Positions 1-10,500 of a stretch of DNA of 64,000 nt are shown piece after piece. Origin of the DNA: RGIG4079 sp045646905 (GTDB taxonomy: Bacteria > Bacteroidota > Bacteroidia > Bacteroidales > Muribaculaceae); the NCBI GenBank assembly GCA_045646905.1, contig JAZRLP010000019.1, forward strand, positions 54,821 through 118,820. Direction: 5' to 3'. Both the position numbers and the translations under genes were made by a program. The notes under the pieces are model-generated. The model was not told where the DNA came from. It searched no databases and saw only the letters and a program-made list of their open reading frames with translations. Each line of letters opens with the position of its first letter. The stretch's first letter is position 1.

Positions 1-3000
1 TATCTTTTCCACTTACTGCATTGCGAGTGAGTGGTGCAGAAATGTCATGAACTCCTTCTTGATAAGTAGAACTTACTTTGATTATTGGCTCATCATAGAT
101 AACCACAGGATAGTTAGCGCTTAATTCCCATTGAATTTTGGCATTCGCTTTATTTGTTAATTTTTCATTTCCAGCCCACACGTAGTGTACCTTTATAGGG
201 AAATGTCCTGCTTCAGTGGCTAATGCCGACCAATTTTCACTTCCGGTGTAACCAATACCTTTAAGTTCTGCTTTAGAATAATCTTTACCATTGTTGGTGA
301 TACGATTGTTGTAACGGCCTACTACTTCGTCGGTCAAAATTGATGCAGCTTGGTAAGGAGTCCAGATGTTTGATTCTACTGGGTGACCAACACAATCCCA
401 ATCTTTAGACTTTCCATAATATCCCATATAACGCACAAGATTATCATTAAAAAATTTCCATTTGATATCCATCGCAACGTCGTAGAAGTATTTGAAATAA
501 CCACCATATTCATCATCATCACCTTCAACATTTGCTTTTTCATCCCAGTGTGTCGATTCTTCTAAGAACACATATCCTGGACAATTTTCTGCATCTAATT
601 CAGGATTTGGGAACGATGGATTAACTATGATAGGTGCTTCGCTTTCGTTAGTCTTTTCGACTAATTTACCATCGACAGTTTTGCGATAAGTAGTGCGAAC
701 TAACAATGTGTAGTTATCGTTCTTTCCAGCATTGTAGGTGTAGCGAGTACGTCCATCGGGCGATGTTGTTTCATCGCGACCTACGTTAAGACCAAGAATG
801 TCAACGATACGTTTTTGAGTATTTGAATACAACTCTTTGTTAGTTGCATTGCTTTCTTGAACGGCTTCGCTAATCACTTTACCTTCTTTATCTTTAAGAA
901 TTAAAGTGTAAGTGATATCCCACTCATTTAAGATTTCATCTACTACAGGGAGCGGATCGATACAACCGGTAGCACCAATCACGTTAGCTTCGGTAATTGA
1001 AATTGGGTTTGTTGGTTTTTCAATATCGCCAATTTTTTGGAATGTACCCATTGGATAGTCTTCATTGCCTACAAGAGATTCAATGATATTACCAGTTACT
1101 GGAATTGCTTCAGCAACATTGCCCATTCCACTACCATCGTTGCTATTAGCATTCCATTGAGGAGATGGAAGGTTGATTTTGTAAGCAGCCGATTCAGAAT
1201 CGTTCGCAACGAAATTGAATGTGCGCACTGCACTTGTATAAACTTGTGGTTTATAAGTGTGAGTGAGCTCTACATCTTTCCACACAAGTGCTTTAGTCGC
1301 TTTTGAGAGGTCGCCCGATGGGGTAACATCGTCAAAGTCAACTACCATATACCAGTCGTTTATCACATAGTGGTTACAGTTATTTGCAGTCATGGTTGCA
1401 GGTCCACGATAGAAGCGACCTACTTCTTTCACATTTGATGCAGCATTAAGCACATTTGCTGTTGCTTCATCAACCACAATCACATATTTTGTTGCTTTAA
1501 CAGGCTCATCATTATCATCGCGAAGTGATGCATTGAACACTTCAGGGTTGAGCGAGATGTTGAGTTGTGGATCTAAGGTGTATTGAGTTACACCATCAAC
1601 TTCTACCGAAGATTGAGTGAACGCAACATTTACAGGTACTTGAGATGGATATGATGTTACAGTTCTACCTTTACCAGAGATTGATTTTGATAAACCTTCG
1701 TGATTTGCTGATGAATAGTAATTAACAACCTTGTAGTTGTAAATGCGAGCATAGTCGCCACCATGAGCAAGGTTCTTATGAGTGTAACTACCTGTTGTGG
1801 CTCCACTTGCTATATTTGCTGTACCGGCAAGTTGCCATGTGCTGTTATCTTCCACACGGTTGCCCGATGCGTCACGACGCATTGTTTGGTAATAAATTCT
1901 ATATTGACCGGCTTCACCTTTCCAAGTGATTTCAGCATCTACAGTGCCTGCTGTGTTGTTGCTACCTTCGCTATAGCATTTGCGAGTCGCAACCACATTA
2001 GTTGGTGCTGTATTAGCCAAACCGGTAATAGTATATTCAGAACGAGCATTTGTAGTTGTAACACGATCCGATGTCTTAACTGCATATTTCAAAAGACCTT
2101 TTTGCATAGATGCAATCCAAAGGTTGCCTGCGTGGTCAAATTCCATCTGGTCAATTTGTTGAGTTCCAGTCAATGCAATAGTGTAACTCTTTGTAAATGT
2201 TGGAGTGCTACCGTTCCATGACACACTATAAACTTGAACATTAATATCGGCTGGAGAACCATCGGTATAAGCGTCAGCTATTGCAAATGTTTTATAGTCG
2301 GGAGTAATAGCCATACCTCCAATTTGAGTGCCATTTAAACTTGAAATTGTGCTCGAATTAAATTTGAGATTCAAATTGTGGTCTAACACTATAAATGCAG
2401 GAACGTCAGCATTATTTAATCCTTTAAAGCGGTGTTGTGATACGATAACAGCGTTATTTGTAACAAGAATATCACCGTCACCATTAGAAAGAAGCCCTTT
2501 ATAACCTTTAGCTGGGCTATTTGAAACCCAAGAATTGTTTGTTCCAATATCAAATCGTTGAACATGATATGTGGTATTATGGCTACCAAACGCTTTACGA
2601 TTAGATCCTTCTCCATAAAATGCAATCGCACGTTCAAGAAGTGTATTTCCTGAAACTTTAGTAGTAGTTGCAGAACCAGTTGGATCATATACCCATACAC
2701 CAGGGTTTTGATAAGCAAAGTTGGCAATATATACCTTTCCTTGATTTACTTCCAAACGGTTTGAGCGAACAAATCTATTTGCATTTGTAGAGCCTGATTC
2801 ATCTTGACCAAATTGTCCGGTAAGAATTTTTGAACCATTTGTTGTTACATCTGGATTAAATTTTTGAAGACCTTGTCCTCTTGCAGTCATAGTATAGACA
2901 GTTCCGAAGTATTTACTTGTTTGGTCGTTATCGATAGCCACACCAATACGTGCATATCTTGTTCCATCGTTGTAAACAATTGAATTGTTGCTACCCACTT

Positions 3001-6000
3001 GTTTTACTTCGTTGTTTGCTTTGTTGTTGATTTTAACAGCCCAAGTGTAGTCACCTTTCAAGATGTCGTAGGCATTAATGGTTACGGTGTTATCACCTTT
3101 TATAATCTTAGTTCTAATTTCGGTTTTAACACCGGTCGATTTGTTTGTAAGCACGATGTAACCGTTATTTTTTGCACCGGTTGATTTGAACTTGAAGATA
3201 TAATTGTTGCCACTCTTTGATGATTGCAAATCGTAAGCAAAATAACCCTCTGTTTGAGCTGCTTCAGGGTCTTCTCCTTCGGGAGTTTCGCCCGGCTCAG
3301 CATCAGGATTAGGAGCATTTTCTGGCTCAGGACCTATGCCAGGACCTACATTGGGGTCGGGAGTAGAAGTTGAAGCATGCAATGTAGAGAGGTCACCTGC
3401 TATAGTTACATTCCAAACACCCTCCCATGGAAGAGCGATGTTGCCACCATCTTTATCGGCGATAAGATTTAGGGTACCTCCATTTGTGATAGCTCCACCC
3501 GGAGTGAGGTTACCATTATTAAATGTAGTAGCATCACCTTTGTTTGTTGAGATTTTGAATGCTGTTACATTTTCATTGAGTGTAACGGTATATTTTGTGC
3601 CATCATTTGCAACTTCAACTGCGTTTTCAGTATTCCATGCGCCAAGTTCGGCAGTATTACCTACTATATAAAGAGGTGTAAGTGGTTTAGGTGTTGTAGT
3701 AGAAGCAGTCAATGTAGAGAGGTCACCTGATACAGTGATATTCCACACACCTGCCCATGGAAGAACGAAATTGCTATAAGAGTGTTGTGCTATCAAATTT
3801 ATAGTACCACCATTTGTAATAGCATCATTGGTGGTGAGGTTACCAGCATCAAATGCAGTCCAATCACCTGAAACATTTCCTTTACCTGTAGAAATCTTGA
3901 ACTCAGTTGTAGGAGCGTTAAGTGTAATAGTATAGTTTTTACCATTGTCGGTAAATTCAACAGCTTTTGCAGGATCCCAATTACCAATAGCAGCACTATT
4001 ACCTACAATATAAAGAGGTACAGGAGGATTGACACCAGTGATTGTTCCTGAACCGTTCGTAACAGTTTGACGCGATGGATTTTTAATAGCATACACTAAA
4101 AGACCTTGTTGTTTTGAAGCAACATAAAGGTTATTGGCATGGTCAAACGCCATTTGGTCAACACGGTTTGTACCACTTAAAGGGAATGAGTATTGATGGC
4201 TAAATGATGGGGTGTTTCCACTCCAAGCTACCGAATAAACATGCACATTGATGCTTGCTCCGGTATCAGTATCACTTGCAATACCTGAAACAATTGCAAA
4301 TGTATTTTTGTCTTTACTTAATGCCATACCACCTCGTTCTGTACCAAGTAAGGTGTTGTTCCCGCCATTAGCTGATTCTCCTAAAACATATGAATCGTAA
4401 ATGATGGCATCGTTGAAACTGACGAGTCCAAAAGCTGGAGCGCCTTTATCATTGCCTCCTGTATATCGGCGTTGTGAAAATAATAGGCCTTTATCAGTGG
4501 CTAAAATATCACCATCATTCCATAAAACACCATTAAAATTGGTGAGGGTTTTTGAATATGTTGACTGAACAGCGTCATTTGCTCCAATGTTAAACTCATA
4601 TGCCCAACGGCTACTAACGTTAGACGGATTAGTAGCATACATTTTACGATTAGTTCCTTCTCCATAGAATGTTACACCAGTAACTCGTGTTGAATATATA
4701 TTTGTTGCAGACGCGGTAGAAGCCGATGGATTATATACCCAAATCCCCGGGTTAGTGGTTGAATAGTTTGCGATATAAACCTTCCCATTGTTAACGGTTA
4801 TACGGTTGGCATATCCTCCAGTACCAAATTTTCCTGTTATAACTTTTTTGCCATCGGTAGTAAAGTCGGGATTGAATTTCTGGATACCTACTCCAAGACC
4901 TGTATTGGTGTAGATTGTACCGAAGTTGGCGCTTGTTTCACTATTATCAATAGCTAAACCTAAACAAGCACCTGATGATACAACTGAGTTGTCACTATGA
5001 ATAAGGTCAACTCCTGTTGATTGAGGGTTATCAAGAGCAACAGCCCAAGAATAATTTGCACCATCTTCAAGTTCAGTTGCATCAATTGTTACATTGTTTG
5101 AGCCTTTTTTGATTGCCCCAGTTTGGATTACAGTTTGCGCTTTTGTTGATGTGTTGGTAAGGATAATTTTACCATTGCTCATTGCTCCTGTTGATTTGAA
5201 CGATGCAGTATAAGTTTCATCATCAACCTTTGTCAATTTTAGACTATATGCATAATGACCTTGTATGGGATCTCCTGCACTAGCTTCGCGCATGTCAATA
5301 TTGAGGTAATTAGTCTCGTTGGCTGTAACAGTTACAGTTTGAGTTACCTCTTTATATCCATTGAGTGAGTGCTTGATTGTATATGTGCCGGGGGCTACCT
5401 TTTTAAAGAAATAAGCCCCGTTCCATTCGTCATCGGTAGTATAAGTGTCAACAGCAACGCCATTTGAGTTATAAAGCGTAACTGTCACATTATTAAGAGG
5501 TTTTTTGTTGTCGATTTGGTTGATGGTTTGGTTGGCGTCACGAGTACTTCCTGCACCACCATCTTTTACATAGCTTGTTACTTGATAATAAGGGTGGTCC
5601 ATCACTACTGAATGGTCACGAACGATACCATAAATTTTACCAAAACTATCCTTTTTGCCCCAACCGAAGTAATCGTTGATACCACGAGCATACATTTCTC
5701 CTTCATGGCGACACACATCCCAGTTCATTGCACGGTGAAGACCAGGTTGATATGTGTGGTCATATCCTTCAACCAAAAATCCAGGGACTGCATGACGAAG
5801 CACAGCATAGTATCCTTTATAAGTTACACCATTAATTGTGGTATAATCATAATGTTCGCTTCCATCATAATACATAAAATCTAAGTCTCCTTTTACATAA
5901 TAAGGATTTCCTTCAGAGTCTTTTCCAGATGGATAATAATTTTGTTTAGGGAAATATCTTTTATAACTTGCGTTATCTGAATAGTTATTATCTCGAGGAC

Positions 6001-6580
6001 GAGTTGGGTCATTAAGCCAGTTGAAGTTCATATGCTTATTTGACATAGCATGAGGCCAACAAGCCATTGCCATTTTATCACTCTCTTTTACAGATGGATT
6101 TCCATCATATCCACGATGTAAAAATAAGCAATGGTTGAGGTGCGTGGGGATATCATGGTCACCAGTAGTTGCATTAGAGTGAATTGAAATAAACATATCA
6201 GCATTCCATGTTTGGGCTTCTGTTGCAATAACTGATAAAGATGGAGAAACTCCACACTTCACATGACTCATGCGAAGATTGGTTTGACTTGCATTATTAG
6301 CTTGTATGGAAGAATTATACGGAACGCCATATTCTTTTAATTTTTCCAATAAGCCAAAGCCTTTTTGTAGGTTGGTGTTTGACTCATAAAAGTTTGCCGT
6401 ATCAGCTCCAATAGGAATACGCGAACCATGTTTGATAGTTGATTGAGGACGGTCATCTCCTGTAAATGAGCCGTGCCCTGGGTTAATGTAGATGCGCACA
6501 CTGCTTGTGGTTTCTGCAGCCGAAGCGCTCAACGAGAGTGTTGCCGTAATTGCGGCAAGAAGTAAATGTTTTAGTTTCAT
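1..6580 (-). CDS. Giant secreted N-acetylmuramoyl-L-alanine amidase-like protein, 3' end outside window
   Basis: The frame is open from an ATG at 6580 to the left edge, so at least 2193 residues are present and the C-terminus is missing. Residues 1-22 form a signal peptide. An Amidase_3-like zinc domain follows: GHG with His36, Glu66, and SIHSN with His134, plus a Glu in LVEGY that fits the catalytic Glu. This domain would cleave the MurNAc-L-Ala bond of peptidoglycan outside the cytoplasm. Next comes a carboxypeptidase-regulatory-like beta domain (about 5550-5310). Then come two copies of a long propeller-like module (about 5260-4060 and 3270-2050), separated by two SusE/SusF-like modules beginning LYIVGN (about 4015-3705 and 3672-3370) and a Pro/Glu-rich linker. 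Fn3-like sequence follows downstream. Whether the unseen end carries a sorting domain cannot be judged. The amidase call is fairly firm; the substrate is inference. Confidence 0.8.
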   Translation of the reverse strand, partial: MKLKHLLLAAITATLSLSASAAETTSSVRIYINPGHGSFTGDDRPQSTIKHGSRIPIGADTANFYESNTNLQKGFGLLEKLKEYGVPYNSSIQANNASQTNLRMSHVKCGVSPSLSVIATEAQTWNADMFISIHSNATTGDHDIPTHLNHCLFLHRGYDGNPSVKESDKMAMACWPHAMSNKHMNFNWLNDPTRPRDNNYSDNASYKRYFPKQNYYPSGKDSEGNPYYVKGDLDFMYYDGSEHYDYTTINGVTYKGYYAVLRHAVPGFLVEGYDHTYQPGLHRAMNWDVCRHEGEMYARGINDYFGWGKKDSFGKIYGIVRDHSVVMDHPYYQVTSYVKDGGAGSTRDANQTINQIDNKKPLNNVTVTLYNSNGVAVDTYTTDDEWNGAYFFKKVAPGTYTIKHSLNGYKEVTQTVTVTANETNYLNIDMREASAGDPIQGHYAYSLKLTKVDDETYTASFKSTGAMSNGKIILTNTSTKAQTVIQTGAIKKGSNNVTIDATELEDGANYSWAVALDNPQSTGVDLIHSDNSVVSSGACLGLAIDNSETSANFGTIYTNTGLGVGIQKFNPDFTTDGKKVITGKFGTGGYANRITVNNGKVYIANYSTTNPGIWVYNPSASTASATNIYSTRVTGVTFYGEGTNRKMYATNPSNVSSRWAYEFNIGANDAVQSTYSKTLTNFNGVLWNDGDILATDKGLLFSQRRYTGGNDKGAPAFGLVSFNDAIIYDSYVLGESANGGNNTLLGTERGGMALSKDKNTFAIVSGIASDTDTGASINVHVYSVAWSGNTPSFSHQYSFPLSGTNRVDQMAFDHANNLYVASKQQGLLVYAIKNPSRQTVTNGSGTITGVNPPVPLYIVGNSAAIGNWDPAKAVEFTDNGKNYTITLNAPTTEFKISTGKGNVSGDWTAFDAGNLTTNDAITNGGTINLIAQHSYSNFVLPWAGVWNITVSGDLSTLTASTTTPKPLTPLYIVGNTAELGAWNTENAVEVANDGTKYTVTLNENVTAFKISTNKGDATTFNNGNLTPGGAITNGGTLNLIADKDGGNIALPWEGVWNVTIAGDLSTLHASTSTPDPNVGPGIGPEPENAPNPDAEPGETPEGEDPEAAQTEGYFAYDLQSSKSGNNYIFKFKSTGAKNNGYIVLTNKSTGVKTEIRTKIIKGDNTVTINAYDILKGDYTWAVKINNKANNEVKQVGSNNSIVYNDGTRYARIGVAIDNDQTSKYFGTVYTMTARGQGLQKFNPDVTTNGSKILTGQFGQDESGSTNANRFVRSNRLEVNQGKVYIANFAYQNPGVWVYDPTGSATTTKVSGNTLLERAIAFYGEGSNRKAFGSHNTTYHVQRFDIGTNNSWVSNSPAKGYKGLLSNGDGDILVTNNAVIVSQHRFKGLNNADVPAFIVLDHNLNLKFNSSTISSLNGTQIGGMAITPDYKTFAIADAYTDGSPADINVQVYSVSWNGSTPTFTKSYTIALTGTQQIDQMEFDHAGNLWIASMQKGLLKYAVKTSDRVTTTNARSEYTITGLANTAPTNVVATRKCYSEGSNNTAGTVDAEITWKGEAGQYRIYYQTMRRDASGNRVEDNSTWQLAGTANIASGATTGSYTHKNLAHGGDYARIYNYKVVNYYSSANHEGLSKSISGKGRTVTSYPSQVPVNVAFTQSSVEVDGVTQYTLDPQLNISLNPEVFNASLRDDNDEPVKATKYVIVVDEATANVLNAASNVKEVGRFYRGPATMTANNCNHYVINDWYMVVDFDDVTPSGDLSKATKALVWKDVELTHTYKPQVYTSAVRTFNFVANDSESAAYKINLPSPQWNANSNDGSGMGNVAEAIPVTGNIIESLVGNEDYPMGTFQKIGDIEKPTNPISITEANVIGATGCIDPLPVVDEILNEWDITYTLILKDKEGKVISEAVQESNATNKELYSNTQKRIVDILGLNVGRDETTSPDGRTRYTYNAGKNDNYTLLVRTTYRKTVDGKLVEKTNESEAPIIVNPSFPNPELDAENCPGYVFLEESTHWDEKANVEGDDDEYGGYFKYFYDVAMDIKWKFFNDNLVRYMGYYGKSKDWDCVGHPVESNIWTPYQAASILTDEVVGRYNNRITNNGKDYSKAELKGIGYTGSENWSALATEAGHFPIKVHYVWAGNEKLTNKANAKIQWELSANYPVVIYDEPIIKVSSTYQEGVHDISAPLTRNAVSGKD

Positions 6581-6708
6581 AAATAAGGTAATGTCTTGCT
6601 TTGCGATTTTTGCCAAAAACACAAAAAACAAAACCATAAAAAGAGAACTCTTTTCATGGTATAATGCTAAGGTTGACTATTAATTTATTTGTAGTTAATT
6701 ATTTTTTG

Positions 6709-6743
6709 CAAATGTATAAATAATACTTTATACATTGTGTAAA
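6709..6743 (-). promoter_or_regulatory. Promoter of the giant amidase gene
   Basis: Reading the minus strand, TACATTTG at 6716-6709 matches the Bacteroidota -7 box TAnnTTTG. A TTTAC at 6743-6739 sits 22 nt upstream as a weak -33 box. The predicted leader is about 120 nt. Confidence 0.5.
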
Positions 6744-6860
6744 TGGCGTAAAATTTAACATGATTTAAACGTGGTGTGCGGCTGTTTCCTGATATTTTAT
6801 AGACAAAATGATTTTAATAGAGATTTGTTTTTGTCTTATATAAGACAAAAGAACATAAGG

Positions 6861-6921
6861 ACAGGTTTTTAATGGGGTTTCCATGCGTCAGCCTTATGTC
6901 CTTTTGTTCTTATGTCTAAAA
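6861..6921. repeat. Left copy of 61-nt direct repeat flanking the GxxExxY gene
   Basis: This copy matches 7493-7553 at 56 of 61 positions. It begins acaggtttttaatggggttt and ends in gttcttatgtctaaaa. It lies inside a larger imperfect inverted repeat: the left arm from 6842 and the right arm to about 6917 are both built from 9-nt words such as agacaaaag, aacataagg and agacataag. The intergenic stretch 6581-7007 otherwise holds only the amidase promoter. Confidence 0.85.
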
Positions 6922-7007
6922 AATAAGACTTTTCTTTTGTTTTTATGTGGGAGAATTAAAAAAGATGTATTAAGTTTGTATTTCAATCATCATAAAAACA
7001 CCTCCAT

Positions 7008-7391
7008 ATGGACAGCAATGAGTTGATAAAGAAAATAATACAGTGTGCTTATAATGTGAGAATGCAATTGTCTGCAGGATATTTGGAATCAATATATAAA
7101 AAAGCGTTACTGATAGAACTTCGTGAAAATGGATTGTTGGCAGAAGAGGAGTGGCCTATAACTGTGTTTTATAATGATATTGTGGTAGGAGAATATCGCG
7201 CAGATATAATAGTGAATAGAGAGGTTATTATAGAATTGAAGGCGGTACAAAATTTACACCAACTACATGAAGCGCAACTCGTCAACTATTTAACTGCCAC
7301 AAAGATAGAAAATGGTTTGTTGATTAATTTTGGTGGCGAAAAGCTAGAAATTAAGCGTAAATACCGCACTTATAAAAACACAAGTATATAA
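7008..7391 (+). CDS. GxxExxY family protein (PDDEXK-like)
   Basis: This 127-residue protein carries the family signature in its N-terminal third (GYLESIYKKAL), then a conserved core with YRADIIV and VIIELKAV. That core fits the Asp and Glu-x-Lys of a PDDEXK nuclease fold. The family is widespread in Bacteroidota and is also known from 23S rRNA intervening sequences; its biochemical role is not established. The gene stands alone on the plus strand between two minus-strand genes. Repeated words made of agacaaaag/ataagaac motifs lie on both sides (6842-6921 and 7401-7553), which suggests it travels as a small cassette. The length is normal for the family and no disruption is visible. Confidence 0.85.
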   Translation: MDSNELIKKIIQCAYNVRMQLSAGYLESIYKKALLIELRENGLLAEEEWPITVFYNDIVVGEYRADIIVNREVIIELKAVQNLHQLHEAQLVNYLTATKIENGLLINFGGEKLEIKRKYRTYKNTSI

Positions 7392-7400
7392 GGAAGATCT

Positions 7401-7491
7401 AAGACAAAAGAACAAGTTTATTGAGGTCATAAAAGACATAGGAACACAAGTATATGTTTTTTATGAGATATAAAAGACACAAGCACATAAG
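7401..7491. repeat. Array of short agacaaaag/aacataag-like words
   Basis: Downstream of the GxxExxY stop codon, words of the same type recur at 7401-7416 (aagacaaaagaacaag), 7433-7450 (aagacataggaacacaag) and 7473-7492. They run directly into the right copy of the 61-nt repeat. They look like degenerate units of the same element as at 6842. Confidence 0.6.
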
Positions 7492-7492
7492 A

Positions 7493-7553
7493 ACAGGTTT
7501 TTAATGGGGTTTCTATGCGTTAGCCTTATGATTTTTTGTTCTTATGTCTAAAA
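7493..7553. repeat. Right copy of 61-nt direct repeat flanking the GxxExxY gene
   Basis: This copy has five mismatches to 6861-6921 over 61 nt. It ends 8 nt before the mfd stop codon at 7561. It can form a partial hairpin with the preceding words, so it may also terminate mfd transcription. Confidence 0.85.
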
Positions 7554-7560
7554 TCTTGTT

Positions 7561-10500
7561 TTATATTGCGTCCATTGATTGGATGGTGGTGAGAATATCG
7601 ACGGCGGCTTCGACGGTTGTAACCATTGCGATGGAGATGCTACGGCGATTGTTGTTTTCGCGTATGTTGCATCGGCGTGCATTTTGTTGCATGAAATTGA
7701 TAATTTTGCCAAACATAGGCGACTGATAATAGGCCTTGTTGCTTTCGTCAACAAAATAAAGATACATACGTTCTTGCTTTAGCGATACTTTTTCGATGCC
7801 GAGTTGTCGGGCAAGACGGCGGAGGCGTGGCACGCGTAGCAGTTCGGCCGTTTCGGGTGGAATTTTGCCAAAACGGTCAACGAGTCGTTCTTTAAATGCT
7901 TGAAGGTCAATTTCTCGTTCGATGCTGTCGAGCTCTTTGTAAAGGATGATGCGCTCGCTCTCTTGAGGCACATATGAAGATGGAAGTAGTAGTTCCATGT
8001 CGCTTTCGATAACGCAATCGGCCACATATTCTTTTTCATCGTTGTCGTCGGCTGTGAGTACATCAGAGAACTCTTCGGTGCGAAGTTCGACAACGGCTTC
8101 TTTGAGGATTTTTTGATAGGTTTCGTATCCGAGGTCGGCAATAAATCCACTTTGTTCGGCACCGAGAAGGTTGCCAGCTCCACGAATGTCGAGGTCTTGC
8201 ATGGCAATGTGTATGCCACTACCAAGGTCGGAGAAACTTTCGATGGCTTGCAATCGACGGCGCGACACGGGCGATAGAGGAATGTGTGGAGGCACAAGCA
8301 GGTAGCAGAATGCTTTGCGATTGCTACGGCCCACACGTCCACGGAGTTGGTGCAGTTCGCTCAAACCAAAGTTTTGAGCGTTGTTTATGATGATAGTGTT
8401 GACATTGGGCATGTCGATACCCGATTCAATGATTGTTGTAGCCAATAGTATGTCGTAGTCGTGGTTGGCGAAGTCGATAATCACTTTTTCGAGTTTATCG
8501 GGAGCCATTTGTCCATGTCCCACCACTGTGCGTGCATCGGGCACGAGTCGGCGCACCATTGCTTCGAGGTCATATAGCCCTTCAATGCGATGGTTGACAA
8601 TGAAAACCTGTCCGTTGCGCGACATTTCAAAGTTTATGGCTTCGAGCAAGATGTCATCGTTTAGTGCGTTTACCGATGTGACAATGGGGTAGCGATTGGC
8701 AGGCGGAGTGGTGATTGCCGAGAGGTCGCGTGCTCCCATAAGTGAAAATTGCAGAGTGCGTGGAATGGGGGTGGCACTCATGGTCAATGTATCGACATTG
8801 ACTTTCATTTGCTTGAGTTTCTCTTTTACAGCAACACCAAATTTTTGTTCTTCATCGACGACGAGCAATCCCAAGTCTTTGAATTTTACATCTTTGCCTA
8901 TGAGTTTGTGGGTGCCTATGAGAATGTCGATTTTACCTTCGGCAAGGTCGGCGATGATTTGCTTCACTTGCTTGGGAGTGCGAGCGCGTGAAAGATAATC
9001 GACTCTCACGGGGAAGTCTTTCAAGCGGTCTTTAAATGTGTGGTAGTGTTGATAGGCAAGCACTGTTGTGGGAACGAGTACGGCAGTCTGTTTTCCATCG
9101 GTAGCTGCTTTGAATGCTGCACGAATGGCAATCTCGGTTTTACCAAATCCCACATCACCACAAATGAGGCGGTCCATGGGTCGCGAACTTTCCATATCGG
9201 CTTTGACGGCAGCCGTAGTGGTGAGTTGGTCGGGGGTGTCTTCGTAGATGAATGAAGCCTCGAGCTCTTGTTGCATATATCCGTCGGGGGAGAAACTATA
9301 TCCGGTTTCGTTCTTGCGTGCGGCATATAGTTTTATGAGGTCGCGGGCAATATCTTTGAGTTTTGACTTTGTTTTCTCTTTGATGCGATTCCATGCGCCA
9401 GTGCCAAGCTTGTTGATTTTAGGAGGCACGCCCTCTTTGCCACGATATTTTGATAGTTTGTGTAGCGAGTGGATGGATACGAAGATAATATCGTCGTTTT
9501 GATAAGTGAGTTTTATCATCTCTTGTATGCGTCCGTTCACATTGGTGCGTAGTAGTCCGGCAAATCGTCCCACTCCATGGTCGATGTGCACTATAAAGTC
9601 GCCCACCTCAATCGATGATAGTTCTTTGAGCGATAGTGCCAGTTTGCCCGAGCGAGCGCGGTCGCTTTTGAGGGTGTATTTGTGAAAACGGTCAAATATC
9701 TGGTGGTCGGTGAAGAAGCAACTTTTAGTAGAGTGATCGACAAACCCTTCGTGTATTGTGGATAAAATGGGAGTGAATGAGATGTCGTCGCCACGGTCTT
9801 CAAAAATCACTTTCAATCGTTCTATTTGCTTTTCGCTGTCGCTTAATATATATAATGTATATCCCTCGGCGAGCATCTTTTTGAAGTCCTCGCTTATGAG
9901 GTCGAAGTTTTTGTGGTAAATGCCTTGGGGAGAGCAGCAGAGGTCGATAGAGGCTTTGGCATCGCTATCGGGCTGTGCTGCAGCCGAGAAACGGAGTTGG
10001 CGGAATTGTGAGAAACGAGCTGTAAACTCATCGGCATCAACTACTTGGTTCATAGCATTGCGGTCTCCCTCGTTGGCAATGAGCGAACTTTCGGAGAATG
10101 TTTCGCCGGCAATTTCGCGTATGCGACTCAATGTGTATTGAGCGTCGCGCACGGCGATGAGAGTGTCGTCGCCTATGAAATTGAGCAAGGAGTCGCCATG
10201 TGAGTGTTGAGCCACATTTGATGTTATGGAGATGTCGTCGAGGCGTTGTTGCGAGAGTTGTGTTTCTATATTGAATGTGCGCATTGAGTCGATTTCATCG
10301 CCAAAGAAGTCAATGCGATAGGGTAGCTCGTTGGAGTAGCCAAAAATGTCGAGGATAGAGCCACGAAGAGCAAAATGGCCAGGCTCATATACATAATCGA
10401 CCTCGATGAACCCATTATCGCGCAGCCAGTTGATAGTATCGACGGGGTCAACCGTGTCGCCTTGCTTGAGGCGAAGAGTGTGACGGGCAATGGTCTCTTT

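Noticed and set aside
1763..2221. A 152-codon plus-strand frame
   Set aside because: It lies antisense within the giant amidase gene, is Cys-rich and has no coding character.
7779..9803. Several frames of 70-190 codons on both strands inside the mfd region
   Set aside because: All are alternative-frame readings of mfd, whose protein is intact over its whole length.
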